Shown here piece by piece: positions 1-11,090 of a stretch of DNA of 64,000 nt. A program made the translations under genes and the position numbers. The notes beneath the pieces are model-generated. The model made no database searches and was not told the DNA's origin. It worked only from the letters and a program-made list of their open reading frames with translations. Source of the stretch: Silvimonas amylolytica (lineage in GTDB: Bacteria > Pseudomonadota > Gammaproteobacteria > Burkholderiales > Chitinibacteraceae); the NCBI RefSeq assembly GCF_014645555.1, contig NZ_BMLY01000004.1, positions 301,786 to 365,785 on the forward strand. The letters run 5' to 3'. Numbering within the stretch: the stretch's first letter is position 1; each line of letters opens with the position of its first letter.

Positions 1-1
1 A

Positions 2-544
2 CTGATTCTCTTTAACAAACCTTACGGCGTGATTTGCCAGTTTTCTCCCAGCCCGCCACATCAATGTCTGGCGGATTACGTGACTGTCAAAGACGTTTAT
101 GCGGCGGGCCGTCTGGATACCGACTCCGAAGGATTGTTGTTGCTGACGAATAATGGTGCATTGCAGCACCGAATTGCCAATCCGAAACATAAACTGCCCA
201 AAACTTACTGGGTGCAAGTGGAAGGCGAACCAAGTGATGATGGATTGGCGCCATTGCGAAAAGGTGTTGATCTGGGAGACTTCATCACCCGGCCTGCCAG
301 CGTGCGCCGCATCGCCGAGCCCGCTGGCTTGTGGCCTCGCGTGCCGCCCATTCGCGACCGTAAAAACATTCCGGTGAGTTGGCTGGAAATCATCATCAGT
401 GAAGGTAAAAACCGCCAGGTGCGGCGTATGACGGCTAAAGCCGGATTCCCTACTTTGCGGTTGATCCGTTATGCAATTGGTGAATACACAATTGATGATC
501 TGCCCTCTGGCCAATGGCGCGAATTGCGATCGGCAGGAAAATAA
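2..544 (+). CDS. rluE: 23S rRNA pseudouridine synthase RluE-like, 5' end outside window
   Basis: The last 180 codons of an RsuA/RluE-family pseudouridine synthase are present; the reading frame is open from base 2, so the start lies upstream. RluE makes pseudouridine 2457 in 23S rRNA (family knowledge). Visible features are the opening LFNKPYGV segment, the catalytic-Asp motif AGRLDTDSEGLLLLTNNG (Asp in RLD), the LWPRVPPIRDRK segment characteristic of RluE, and the conserved tail GKNRQVRRMTAKAGFPTLRL. It is followed at about 300 bp by nudJ and mnmA, the same neighbours as in E. coli, which supports RluE over RluB/RsuA. The N-terminal S4-like part cannot be seen. Confidence 0.93.
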   Translation: MILFNKPYGVICQFSPSPPHQCLADYVTVKDVYAAGRLDTDSEGLLLLTNNGALQHRIANPKHKLPKTYWVQVEGEPSDDGLAPLRKGVDLGDFITRPASVRRIAEPAGLWPRVPPIRDRKNIPVSWLEIIISEGKNRQVRRMTAKAGFPTLRLIRYAIGEYTIDDLPSGQWRELRSAGK

Positions 545-850
545 ACCGGTCTAATACACAGGCGCAAAAAGAATCAATTTTTCCGGGAATAATTTCGCAT
601 CTGAAACGCAGCCGTCCGGGCAGGTTATATCCATATCTCTTTTGGCGGATATTGAGGGACTGATTGCAATTGCTGTGAATGAATCCAGCCTGGATTGATT
701 TAATCAAATGATGATTCTTTGACATTTGCCGGGTTTTGCAATTGCGCCGTAACAGCCAGCCAAAGCGCCTCGTCCACGTGACCGCATGATTGTGCCGCTG
801 ACGCGTTGACCCCATTCAGGTAAAATCTCTTTTTGATTTCAGTGGGTTGC
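545..850. other. Intergenic gap rluE-nudJ
   Basis: About 300 bp without a supportable gene. A small reverse-strand frame (450-815) overlaps rluE and shows no domain or plausible composition. The only signal I see is the candidate nudJ promoter near its right end. Confidence 0.6.
798..826 (+). promoter_or_regulatory. Candidate sigma-70 promoter for nudJ-mnmA
   Basis: CTGACG (798-803), 17-bp spacer, TAAAAT (821-826). The -10 is good and the -35 is weak (4 of 6). The position is 25 bp before the likely nudJ start. Confidence 0.4.
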
Positions 851-1306
851 ATGATGTTCAAGCCCAATACCACCGTGGCCGCCGTGATTGAACGCGACGG
901 CCGCTTTTTGTTTGTGCAGGAACGCATCCTGGGCGAGCTCAAGCTCAATCAGCCCGCAGGTCACCTGGAACAGCATGAGTCCATCGTCGCGGCCGCCGTG
1001 CGCGAGACCCTGGAAGAAACCGCGCATCACTTCGTACCGCAGTGGCTGACGGGTATCTACCAGTGGACGCCGCCTGAGCGCCCGGAACTGACCTATTTGC
1101 GTTTTACCTTCACGGGTGACATCACGGGTTTTGAGGCTGATCGCGCGCTGGATGAGGGAATTGTACAAACGGTATGGTTGACTCGGGACGAACTGGCCGC
1201 ACGTAAGGATGAGCATCGCAGTCCGCTGGTGCTGGCCTGCGTGGATGATTATCTTGCCGGCCGCCGTTACCCGCTGGACATCCTGCAAGACTTTGACCGG
1301 AAGTAA
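851..1306 (+). CDS. nudJ: NUDIX hydrolase, NudJ type
   Basis: NUDIX-fold pyrophosphohydrolase; E. coli NudJ removes phosphate from HMP-PP and nucleoside tri/diphosphates (family knowledge). The Nudix box GX5EX7REUXEEXGU is seen as GHLEQHESIVAAAVRETLEETA with REXXEE intact. The start MMFKPNTTVAAVIERDGRFL aligns with the NudJ N-terminus, so ATG at 851 (or 854) is preferred to the TTG at 833. It stops three bases before mnmA, so the two are almost certainly cotranscribed. Length (151 residues) is normal for the family. The C-terminal RYPLDILQDF is also NudJ-like. Confidence 0.92.
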   Translation: MMFKPNTTVAAVIERDGRFLFVQERILGELKLNQPAGHLEQHESIVAAAVRETLEETAHHFVPQWLTGIYQWTPPERPELTYLRFTFTGDITGFEADRALDEGIVQTVWLTRDELAARKDEHRSPLVLACVDDYLAGRRYPLDILQDFDRK

Positions 1307-1309
1307 ACA

Positions 1310-2368
1310 ATGAGAGACAAGATAGTAGTGGGCCTGTCTGGGGGCGTGGATTCGTCCGTCACGGCGCACTTGCTGAAAGAACAGGGCTACGACGTTGTCG
1401 GCGTGTTCATGCAGAACTGGGAAGACGACAACGACGACGAGTACTGTTCGATCAAGGAAGACAGCATGGATGCCATCTCGGTGGCAGACCTGCTGGACAT
1501 CGACATCGAACTCGTCAACTTTGCCAAAGAATACAAAGACCGTGTGTTCAGTTATTTCCTGGCTGAGTACTCGGCTGGCCGTACGCCCAATCCGGATATC
1601 CTGTGCAACAGCGAGATCAAGTTCAAGTGCTTCCTGGATTACGCCATCAAGTTGGGTGGCGTGAAGATGGCCACGGGCCACTACGCGGCTAACCGCGTAC
1701 GTCCGGATGGCCGCACCGAACTGATCCGCGCGGCCGATCAATCCAAAGATCAAACCTACTTTTTGTATCGGTTAAGCCAGGAGCAGGTGAGCCAGGCGGT
1801 GTTTCCGCTGGGCCATTTGCAAAAGACCGAAGTGCGGACGATTGCTGAACAGATCGCGCTACCCAACGCCAGGAAGAAAGACAGCACGGGTATCTGCTTT
1901 ATTGGTGAGCGCCCGTTCCGCGAGTTCCTCAACCGTTATCTGCCCAAGGTGCCAGGGGCCATGGTGACGCCGGAAGGCCGCCGCATGGGTGAGCACATGG
2001 GCTTGATGTACTACACCATCGGCCAGCGTCAGGGTCTGGGGATCGGCGGGGAAGGCCTGCCGTGGTTTGTGGCTGGCAAGGACATGGACAAGAACGAACT
2101 GATTGTCGTGCAAGGCCATGATCATCCGCTTTTGCTCAAACACGACCTGATCGCACGCGATTGCTCATGGATTCTGGGCGAGACGCCCGCACCGGGCCGC
2201 TACACGGCCAAAACACGCTATCGTCAACAGGATGCAGCTTGCACCCTGGAGCACATCGACGGTGGCGTGAAGCTGACCTTTGATGAACCACAATGGGCCA
2301 TGACTCCCGGTCAGTCCATGGTGCTGTATGACGGTGACGTTTGCATGGGCGGCGGGATTATCCAGTAA
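1310..2368 (+). CDS. mnmA: tRNA-specific 2-thiouridylase MnmA
   Basis: MnmA transfers sulfur to U34 of tRNA-Lys/Glu/Gln, using ATP to activate the uridine. The PP-loop SGGVDSS is at residues 10-16. The catalytic cysteine pair is Cys99 (in ILCNSEIKF) and Cys196 (in [10 protein letters not shown]). The tRNA-binding GHYA and [10 protein letters not shown] segments are intact. At 352 residues it is full length. The gene follows nudJ with a 3-bp gap and ends at a strong bidirectional terminator. Synteny nudJ-mnmA-(x)-purB matches gammaproteobacteria, but hflD, normally next, is not present here. Confidence 0.97.
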   Translation: MRDKIVVGLSGGVDSSVTAHLLKEQGYDVVGVFMQNWEDDNDDEYCSIKEDSMDAISVADLLDIDIELVNFAKEYKDRVFSYFLAEYSAGRTPNPDILCNSEIKFKCFLDYAIKLGGVKMATGHYAANRVRPDGRTELIRAADQSKDQTYFLYRLSQEQVSQAVFPLGHLQKTEVRTIAEQIALPNARKKDSTGICFIGERPFREFLNRYLPKVPGAMVTPEGRRMGEHMGLMYYTIGQRQGLGIGGEGLPWFVAGKDMDKNELIVVQGHDHPLLLKHDLIARDCSWILGETPAPGRYTAKTRYRQQDAACTLEHIDGGVKLTFDEPQWAMTPGQSMVLYDGDVCMGGGIIQ

Positions 2369-2390
2369 CGGCATCCCTGCCCTGTAAAAG

Positions 2391-2419
2391 AAAAGGCCAC
2401 CTTCAAGGTGGCCTTTTTT
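2391..2419. terminator. Bidirectional rho-independent terminator
   Basis: Stem AAGGCCACC / GGTGGCCTT with a 5-base TTCAA loop, A-tract before and T-tract after. It sits between convergent mnmA and the YdgA-like gene. Confidence 0.92.
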
Positions 2420-2439
2420 ATGCATGCGGCAATAGCCGC

Positions 2440-3945
2440 TTATTTGCCAGCCTTCGCTGCTGGCTTGGCAGCGGGTGCGCTGCTGCCGGTCGCGTCGGTG
2501 ACTGCATGTTGCACTTGTTCCCAAGGCAGCGGTACGTCCACACCGTTCAGGATGAACTTGCCGTTTTGCAGCGAGGCGGTGGCAGAGACATTATCGCCAT
2601 CCACGCGGATCAGTTTCTGGTCGGCCATGCGATCCAGCTGGCCTTCAACAAACTGGCCCGCGAGATAGTCCAGATCAGCTTGTGATACACCGTTGTCGGC
2701 GTTGCCAAACATGTTGCGCGCTTGCCAGGTGACCACAGTGGCGATGACTTTGCGCGGCACGTTAAAGTCAGCCTTGGCCGTCAGCTTGCGCATGAATACC
2801 GCCGGCTGATCCAGGTCTTCTGGCTTGAAGCCGGTCAGGCCCACTTCACCCGACAGATGAATGCTGCTATCTGGCAGCTTGATGTCCAGATGACGAATCG
2901 CCAGATGCGGATCATGCGTCAGCAATGGCATGGCGTCGGACTTGGCCAGCTTGCCCAGTTCGGTGGTCAGCTGTTCACGGGTGAGTTGCTGCTTTTGCAG
3001 GCGGTTGAATGCATCACCCAACCGTGCCAGCGTCGGGCCATGCAGGTGATTGGCTTCCGCCAGCAACTCGGCAGGGCCATAGGCCTGATCGTTCAGCGTG
3101 AGCTTTTCCAGACGGAACAATGCACTGCCATCTACCAGTTCGCCGTTTTCAGACAGCTTGCCGTTATAAGAGACGTTCTGCAGCGCCACCTTGAAAGGCG
3201 CGTCACCGGGCATGTCCAGAGTGAAGCTATCGATTTTGGCAGTTGAATCACCGATCATCAGACCGGTTTTGCCACGCACGTGATCCACCGTGAAAGTCAG
3301 GCCATTAAGGCTGAAGTTGCCCTTGCCCTTGGCTTCACCCGACAGACCCGGTGCTTCGGCCAATAACTTCACGCGGTTGAAGTCGCCGCCGTAATCCAGG
3401 GTGGCGTTCAGGCCTTGCCACTTGGCTTTGACACCAGAAATGGCTTCTTCGTAATCGAAGGACGGCACCTTGATCGTCATCACGCCGTCATCGTTAAAGC
3501 TGATGCGGTTTTCGATGTTGATCGGTTTTTGTTCGCCAAAAAAGCGGGTCAGAAACTTTTGGGTTTCTGGCGCGAACTGGAACTCGGTGGTGACTACAGC
3601 CTTGTACGGGTGCGGATTACCGCGCGTAAACAAGAGCGGTAGCGGGCCGTGATCAATGTGCTGTGTGTACGTTACTTCAAATGTTGGCAGCGGCTCGCCT
3701 TCCTTTTCCAGGAAAAAGCGATACAACTGCGGGTTGATCTGCAACGTGGTTTTTTCAGAGGAAGAGAACCAGCCGCGATGGTATTCGCGGTTCTTCACGA
3801 TGAAGTAGGGCAGGTTGGACAACCACTGATTCTGCTTGTCGAGCGTCTGCTGCACAGAACGTCCAGCCAGCCACGAACTGCCAACGTAAGCGGCGCCCAG
3901 CAGCACAACGGTCAGCGTGCCGGCAACCAGTACTTTGCGTTTCAC
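2440..3945 (-). CDS. YdgA-like DUF945 family protein
   Basis: 501-residue protein of the YdgA/DUF945 family, whose biochemical role is not established. The start is GTG at 3945, preceded by GGGAGA. It has an N-terminal hydrophobic segment (about residues 6-24) ending in an Ala/Gly-rich stretch, consistent with a membrane anchor or signal peptide, then a long mixed alpha/beta periplasmic-type region with the family sequences NREYHRGWFSS and VTYTQHIDHGP. The C-terminal tail is Ala/Pro/Lys-rich. It lies between mnmA and purB, the slot held by hflD in enterics, but shows no HflD similarity. The 100-bp gap to purB contains two inverted repeats, so independent transcription is possible. Confidence 0.85.
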   Translation of the reverse strand: MKRKVLVAGTLTVVLLGAAYVGSSWLAGRSVQQTLDKQNQWLSNLPYFIVKNREYHRGWFSSSEKTTLQINPQLYRFFLEKEGEPLPTFEVTYTQHIDHGPLPLLFTRGNPHPYKAVVTTEFQFAPETQKFLTRFFGEQKPINIENRISFNDDGVMTIKVPSFDYEEAISGVKAKWQGLNATLDYGGDFNRVKLLAEAPGLSGEAKGKGNFSLNGLTFTVDHVRGKTGLMIGDSTAKIDSFTLDMPGDAPFKVALQNVSYNGKLSENGELVDGSALFRLEKLTLNDQAYGPAELLAEANHLHGPTLARLGDAFNRLQKQQLTREQLTTELGKLAKSDAMPLLTHDPHLAIRHLDIKLPDSSIHLSGEVGLTGFKPEDLDQPAVFMRKLTAKADFNVPRKVIATVVTWQARNMFGNADNGVSQADLDYLAGQFVEGQLDRMADQKLIRVDGDNVSATASLQNGKFILNGVDVPLPWEQVQHAVTDATGSSAPAAKPAAKAGK

Positions 3946-3973
3946 CGGGTAAATCTCCCCTTGTTGCGATCAG

Positions 3974-4040
3974 TGCCGGCAGCTCTTTGGCTGCCGGCTA
4001 TGCGAGTATGCCCGCACCCGGCTCCGGTCTCGTGACCGGA
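3974..4040. other. Two inverted repeats between purB and the YdgA-like gene
   Basis: GCCGGCAG / CTGCCGGC (3974-3997, 8-base loop) and CCGGT / ACCGG (about 4025-4040). Neither is followed by a clear T-tract on either strand, so they are not called terminators. Confidence 0.45.
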
Positions 4041-4047
4041 ACTCAGG

Positions 4048-5762
<1,715 letters not shown>

Positions 5763-6692
5763 ATGGATGAGTTCAAATATATGGAAAAAATCACCAACAT
5801 TTCGCCGGACTGGCAAAAGTGGATACTGGACAATCTGGCGCGTGGCTGTACGGCCCAGTCGCTGATTGATGTCATGGTCGAAAAAAATTTCGATCCCATG
5901 TTTGCCAGCGCCATCGTGTTTCACTTTTCCACCGCCCACAAAGGCAGTGGCGGGCCAGTCGCCGTGGCGCAACTGGGCTCGCAGCCCGCAGTCAGCAACG
6001 TCAAAGACAAAATCCAGGGCAACGGCAATACGTATACCTACGAAGCGCCGCGGTTCAAGTCGGGCAACGTCATCCACACCCATGATCGCGTGATCCAGGT
6101 GATGGGGCGCGTAGAGAAACCGTATATTGCCGTGCTTGATAACGTGCTTAGCCATGAAGAGTGTGATGAACTCGTCCGCTTGTCACAGGCCCGCCTGAAG
6201 CGCTCGACCATTGTTGATCCGACTACCGGCAAAGACGCAGTGATTGAAGAACGTACCAGCTACGGTACGTTCTTTCATGTCAATGAGAACGAGTTCATTG
6301 CCCGGCTGGATCGCCGCGTAGCAGAGCTGATGAACTGGCCGGTTGAAAATGGCGAAGGTCTGCAGATTCTCAACTACAAAGTGGGTGGCGAGTACAAGCC
6401 ACACTTTGATTATTTCCCCGAGCACGATCCTGGTAGCAAAGTGCACCTGGCCAATGGTGGGCAGCGCGTGTCTACACTGGTGATGTACCTCAACGACGTG
6501 GACGAGGGCGGTGCGACGGTGTTCCCGGAACTGGGCATGACTGTCGGCCCGAAAAAAGGCGCAGCGGTGTATTTCGAGTACACCAACAGCAAGAACCAGG
6601 TTGACCCGCTGACACTTCACGGCGGTTTGCCGGTGATTCAGGGTGAAAAGTGGATCGCAACCAAGTGGATGCGTCAGCGCAGGTTCGGTTGA
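5763..6692 (+). CDS. Prolyl 4-hydroxylase-like 2-oxoglutarate/Fe(II) oxygenase
   Basis: A 309-residue bacterial P4H-type dioxygenase. The C-terminal jelly-roll carries the iron facial triad: His214 and Asp216 in KPHFDYF, His286 in LTLHGG. The 2-oxoglutarate-binding Lys296 is in QGEKWIATKW. The N-terminal ~110 residues are helical, without a recognised motif. The target could be a peptidyl proline (EF-Tu is a reported target of Pseudomonas P4H) or a free substrate; nothing in the context decides this. The start may be 5763 or the ATG at 5781 (residue 7), which is preceded by a GATGAG-like site. Stands alone, closed by a terminator. Confidence 0.88.
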   Translation: MDEFKYMEKITNISPDWQKWILDNLARGCTAQSLIDVMVEKNFDPMFASAIVFHFSTAHKGSGGPVAVAQLGSQPAVSNVKDKIQGNGNTYTYEAPRFKSGNVIHTHDRVIQVMGRVEKPYIAVLDNVLSHEECDELVRLSQARLKRSTIVDPTTGKDAVIEERTSYGTFFHVNENEFIARLDRRVAELMNWPVENGEGLQILNYKVGGEYKPHFDYFPEHDPGSKVHLANGGQRVSTLVMYLNDVDEGGATVFPELGMTVGPKKGAAVYFEYTNSKNQVDPLTLHGGLPVIQGEKWIATKWMRQRRFG

Positions 6693-6713
6693 TATTTATT
6701 TGAATGCAGACAA

Positions 6714-6745
6714 TAAAAAAACGGAGCGATGTCGCTCCGTTTTTC
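6714..6745. terminator. Bidirectional rho-independent terminator
   Basis: Stem ACGGAGCGA / TCGCTCCGT, 2-base loop, seven A before and five T after. Shared by the convergent oxygenase and aminotransferase genes. Confidence 0.93.
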
Positions 6746-6771
6746 TTTGCGTCAGCAATGTGCCGAACCGG

Positions 6772-7965
6772 TCAGCCCAGTGCCTTGCCAATGCGTTCCA
6801 GCGCTTTTTGCAGATTCTGCATGCTGGTGGCAAAAGAAATGCGGAAATAACCTTCAGAGCCGAAAGCCGAACCCGGCACGACAGCGACGTCTTGCGTCTC
6901 CAGCAGGTAGGCCCCCAGTGCCATGTCGTTCGCCTCGGCAATCTTGCCTTCAGCGTGCAACAGCTTGATGGCTTCGCGGGCATCGACAAACGCGTAGAAC
7001 GCACCGCCAGCTTCCAGGCACTTCAGGCCACGAATACGGTTGAAGGTGTCGACCACGAAACGATGACGTTCGTTGAACGCCGCCAGCATCGGCTTGATGC
7101 AATCCTGGCTGCCAATCAGCGCCGCTTCCGCCGCCACTTGTGAGATCGACGTCGGGTTGGAGGTCGATTGCGACTGGATGTTTTCCATGGCCTTGATCAG
7201 TTTGGCCGGGCCACCGGCGTAACCAATACGCCAGCCCGTCATGGAATACGCTTTGGAGACGCCATTCAGCAGAATGGTCTGTTCGTACAGTTCCGGGCAC
7301 GCATTCAGGATGTTGTAAAAACGCGTCTCACCCAGCATGACGTGTTCGTACATGTCATCCGAGGCAATCAGGATGCCGGGGTGCTTCTTGAGCACTTCAC
7401 CCAGTGCCTTCAACTCTTCCAGGGTGTATACCGCGCCGGTCGGATTGGAGGGGCTGTTGAGCACCAGCATGCGGGTCTTGGGGGTGATCGCGGCTTCCAG
7501 TTGGGCCGGGGTCAGCTTGAAGCCTTGTTCAATGCCACATTCCACAATCACCGGCTTGCCTTCGGCGATCAGCACGATATCCGGGTAAGACACCCAGTAC
7601 GGCGCCGGGATGATGACTTCATCAGCCGGGTTGATATAGGCCTGACACAGATTGAAGAAGCTTTGCTTGCCACCGACCGACACCAGCACCTGGTTGGCGG
7701 CGTAATCCACGCCGTTGTCACGGCGGAATTTCTCGATGATGGCCTTTTTCAAACCAGGCGTGCCGGACACCGGCGTGTACTTGGTGAAGCCCTTGTTGAT
7801 GGCTTCAATGGCAGCGGCCTTGATGTGATCCGGGGTGTCAAAGTCCGGCTCGCCAGCGGCCAGCGCAATCACATCTCGACCTTCAGCCTTCAGTTTGCCT
7901 GCCTTGGCGGTAATGGCCAGGGTGGGGGATTCCTTGATGGCAAGTACGCGGTTGGAGAGCTGCAC
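6772..7965 (-). CDS. Aspartate aminotransferase, fold type I (class I-gamma)
   Basis: PLP aminotransferase of 397 residues that interconverts aspartate/2-oxoglutarate and oxaloacetate/glutamate; subgroup I-gamma enzymes may also accept prephenate. The Schiff-base lysine is Lys238 in LNGVSKAYSMTGWRIGY. NSPSNPTGAVY (170-180) carries the PLP-contacting Asn, and SDDMYE holds the ring-contacting Asp203 and Tyr206. A C-terminal EGYFRISFATS supplies the carboxylate-binding Arg. The start is GTG at 7965 with AAGGAT seven bases upstream. Monocistronic. Substrate preference cannot be read from sequence, so no symbol is given. Confidence 0.93.
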   Translation of the reverse strand: MQLSNRVLAIKESPTLAITAKAGKLKAEGRDVIALAAGEPDFDTPDHIKAAAIEAINKGFTKYTPVSGTPGLKKAIIEKFRRDNGVDYAANQVLVSVGGKQSFFNLCQAYINPADEVIIPAPYWVSYPDIVLIAEGKPVIVECGIEQGFKLTPAQLEAAITPKTRMLVLNSPSNPTGAVYTLEELKALGEVLKKHPGILIASDDMYEHVMLGETRFYNILNACPELYEQTILLNGVSKAYSMTGWRIGYAGGPAKLIKAMENIQSQSTSNPTSISQVAAEAALIGSQDCIKPMLAAFNERHRFVVDTFNRIRGLKCLEAGGAFYAFVDAREAIKLLHAEGKIAEANDMALGAYLLETQDVAVVPGSAFGSEGYFRISFATSMQNLQKALERIGKALG

Positions 7966-8141
7966 GATTTGATCCTTCAGGATGCATGTGAACGGGAAGG
8001 CAACATTTTACCCGCAGCGCAATATCATCCCAAGTGCGGCGACGTATCAATACGGTAAATGTCAGGCGGTATGCTGCCGCTCGTCTAAGCTCAAACAGAC
8101 ATTAGAGATATATATCACCGCACCTTTACCGCATCACCCAG

Positions 8142-11090
8142 ATGCGACAACGGGATACCAGCATGGGGTCATTCAGACGTTTTCTCCGGTGGCAGCGCTA
8201 CCCTTTGCATATTCATATTGCCTGGCTGTTCATTTTGCTGATTGTGGCGTACGCGCTGATCAACAACTGGTACAACGATCGCCAAAGCCGGCGCATGCTG
8301 CTGAGTTCTTCGCAGACACTGTTCAACCAGATCGGCGCGCGCACCGGTGATACGGTGTCTGGTCTGTATGCCAGCACCGGGCTGGCGGTCGATTTGCTGG
8401 CGCGGGAAAAACTCGCCCGCGCCAAAACGCTGGATGAACGCCTGCAAAGTTTGCCGTATCTGATCCAGATTCTGCGCGATCAATCTGCGGTAACGGCTGC
8501 CTACGCAGGTTATGCCAACGGCGATTTCTTTCTGCTGCGACGCATTCCCGACGAGCCTGCATTGCGCACACCGCTGCACCCGCCGACTGGCGCCACATTA
8601 CTGGTGCAAAGCTTTGTGACCAATAAAGGGAAGTCCCAAGGCAAGTATCTGTACTTTGACGATCAACTCAGGCTGATCGAAACGCGTGTGCGTGACGACT
8701 ACCACTACGACGCGCGTACCCGCGACTGGTACAAGCGCGCTATGGCCGATAGCGGCAGAGTAATCACGCAGCCCTATGTGTTCTTTACCACGCATGAGAT
8801 CGGGACAACGTTCTCGCGCCGTAGCCTTGATCGCAGTGCAGTGGTCGGCGTCGATGTCACGCTGGCCGCACTGAGCGGCATGCTGGCGACGCAACACGTG
8901 ACCGCACATAGTGAAATGGCATTGCTGGACCCGGACGGTCAGGTGCTGGCCTGGCATGACACCACGCGGGTAGTGCGTCCGGACCAGCGCGGTGGATTCC
9001 GGCTGGCCCGTGTGCGTGATCTGGGTATTCCTGCGCTCACCACCATGATGGCGCGCCCGGATACCTACAAAGGCAATACCGCGCCGATCGAGCTGGAGGG
9101 GGCAACCTGGTATGGCTACCTGGCGCCACTGGCACTACCACAAGGCGACGCGCTCTACCTCGCCGTTGCCGCACCCGATGAAGAACTACTGGCTGATGCC
9201 CACCAGTTACGCAAAGAAACCGCACTGATTTCTATCTTGCTGCTGCTCATCACTGTGCCCGTGGCGATGTGGGTCTCGCTGATTGCTTCGCGGCCACTTA
9301 AAGCGCTGATTGCCCAGGCGCGCGACATTCAGGCCATGCGGTTTGATTCACCGGTGGTGGTCAACTCCGTGGTGCGGGAAATCCATGAACTCGCCGACGC
9401 CATGCGACGCATGAAGCAAACCATTGCCCAGTTCCGGGATATTGGCGACGCGCTGGCCGATGAGCGCGAGTTCAGTCCGCTGATCCAGCGCATTCTGAAC
9501 GAAGCGCTGCATATGGCCGAGGCCCGCGCCGCCATCATCTATCTGACAGAAACGGACGGCCACCTCACCGCCGAACAGGCCTGCCGCTCTGATCAGGAGC
9601 CGGTTAACCCGACGGCGCTGCCGGTGCTGATTCCGGATCATGAAGTCCAGCATCCGGCAGTGATGGCGGATGCATCTGGCCAGACTCAGTCGGTCTGGCT
9701 GGAACCCTCAGAATTGAATGCCTGGTTTGGCGGTTTGCGTCATTTCGAGCACGCGGCGGTGGTGGTCGCTATCCCGCTGATCAACCGCCAGGAAGAAACT
9801 GTGGGCGTGCTGACCTTGTTTATCGAGGCGGCCCAGGCACTGCGCGGTGGCCACCCTATGCTGGCCATGCTGGAAGCGGTCTCCGGCACGGCTGCAGTGG
9901 CGATTGAAACCCAACGCCTGATCAAGGAACAACAGGCGCTGCTGGAGTCTTTCATCCAGCTCGTCGCCGGTGCCATTGATGCCAAGAGCCCCTATACCGG
10001 TGGTCACTGCCAGCGGGTACCGGAGCTGACCAAAATGCTGGCCAGGGCTGCGTGCGATGCCAATGAGGGACCTTACCGGCATTACTCACTGACGACTGAA
10101 GAATGGGAAGCGTTGCATATCGGCGCCTGGCTGCATGACTGCGGCAAGGTCACCACGCCTGAGTATGTGGTCGACAAGGCGACCAAGCTGGAAACCATCT
10201 ACGACCGCATCCATGAAATCCGTATGCGGTTTGAAGTACTCAAGCGCGATGCCTGGATCAGTTATTGGCAAGGGGTTGCCGAAGGCGGTGATGCGCATGA
10301 ACTGGCTAAAGTACGCGAACAACTGCTGCATGAACTGGATGAAGAATATCGTTTTGTAGCCCGTAGCAATGAAGGCGGTGAAGCCATGGCGCAGGCGGAT
10401 ATTGAGCGCTTGTACGATATTGGCCGCCGTACCTGGCAGCGCACGCTGGATGATCGCATTGGTATTTCTTATGAAGAACAGCAACGCAAAGGGCGAACGC
10501 CGGCACCGATGCTGCCCGTTGCCATGCCATTGCTGGCTGATTTGCCCGAGCACGTGATCTACCGCAACCCGCGGGACCAGTTGCCGCAGGGCTATGGCTT
10601 TGACATGAAAGTGCCCGAATACCTCTACAACCGGGGTGAGCTGCATAACCTCTCAGTCAAGCGCGGCACATTGACCGAAGAAGAGCGCTACAAGATCAAC
10701 GAGCACATCGTGCAAACCATTGTCATGCTGGAAAAACTGCCCTTCCCGCGCCACCTCAGAAACGTGCCGGAAATTGCTGGCGGTCACCACGAAAAAATGG
10801 ACGGTACAGGCTATCCTCGCCGCCTGAAGCGCGAAGAAATGAGCCCGTTGGCGCGCATGATGGCCATTGCCGATATCTTTGAGGCGCTAACCGCAATTGA
10901 TCGCCCCTACAAGCGTGGCAAGACGCTGACAGAGGCCATTAACATCATGGCGCGCATGCGGCGTGAACAACATATTGATCCGGAGTTGTTTGAGCTGTTT
11001 TTGCGTTCTGGCGTGTATATGGAATACAGCCAGCGCTATCTGCAACCAGACCAGATGGATGTGGTGAATGTGGAAGAAGCGCTGGCTTGA
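8142..11090 (+). CDS. Cache-HAMP/GAF-HD-GYP cyclic-di-GMP phosphodiesterase-like protein
   Basis: A 982-residue membrane signalling protein. TM1 (about 23-42) is followed by a ~310-residue periplasmic double-Cache-like sensor (DDYHYDARTRDWYKRA). TM2 (about 361-383) leads to a HAMP-like linker, a GAF domain (about 440-590) and an HD-GYP domain (about 605-960). Metal and GYP residues are intact: HCxR at 622, HD at 665-666, His855, HHEKMDGTGYP at 882-892, Asp911. HD-GYP domains hydrolyse c-di-GMP. Unusually, about 155 residues separate the HD pair from the next metal His, where about 25 is usual. The start could also be ATG 8163. It ends immediately next to the stop of the convergent gene, with no terminator between. 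Confidence 0.93.
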   Translation: MRQRDTSMGSFRRFLRWQRYPLHIHIAWLFILLIVAYALINNWYNDRQSRRMLLSSSQTLFNQIGARTGDTVSGLYASTGLAVDLLAREKLARAKTLDERLQSLPYLIQILRDQSAVTAAYAGYANGDFFLLRRIPDEPALRTPLHPPTGATLLVQSFVTNKGKSQGKYLYFDDQLRLIETRVRDDYHYDARTRDWYKRAMADSGRVITQPYVFFTTHEIGTTFSRRSLDRSAVVGVDVTLAALSGMLATQHVTAHSEMALLDPDGQVLAWHDTTRVVRPDQRGGFRLARVRDLGIPALTTMMARPDTYKGNTAPIELEGATWYGYLAPLALPQGDALYLAVAAPDEELLADAHQLRKETALISILLLLITVPVAMWVSLIASRPLKALIAQARDIQAMRFDSPVVVNSVVREIHELADAMRRMKQTIAQFRDIGDALADEREFSPLIQRILNEALHMAEARAAIIYLTETDGHLTAEQACRSDQEPVNPTALPVLIPDHEVQHPAVMADASGQTQSVWLEPSELNAWFGGLRHFEHAAVVVAIPLINRQEETVGVLTLFIEAAQALRGGHPMLAMLEAVSGTAAVAIETQRLIKEQQALLESFIQLVAGAIDAKSPYTGGHCQRVPELTKMLARAACDANEGPYRHYSLTTEEWEALHIGAWLHDCGKVTTPEYVVDKATKLETIYDRIHEIRMRFEVLKRDAWISYWQGVAEGGDAHELAKVREQLLHELDEEYRFVARSNEGGEAMAQADIERLYDIGRRTWQRTLDDRIGISYEEQQRKGRTPAPMLPVAMPLLADLPEHVIYRNPRDQLPQGYGFDMKVPEYLYNRGELHNLSVKRGTLTEEERYKINEHIVQTIVMLEKLPFPRHLRNVPEIAGGHHEKMDGTGYPRRLKREEMSPLARMMAIADIFEALTAIDRPYKRGKTLTEAINIMARMRREQHIDPELFELFLRSGVYMEYSQRYLQPDQMDVVNVEEALA

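Noticed and set aside
839-1753. 304-codon reverse frame over nudJ and mnmA
   Set aside because: Antisense to two certain genes; no motif.
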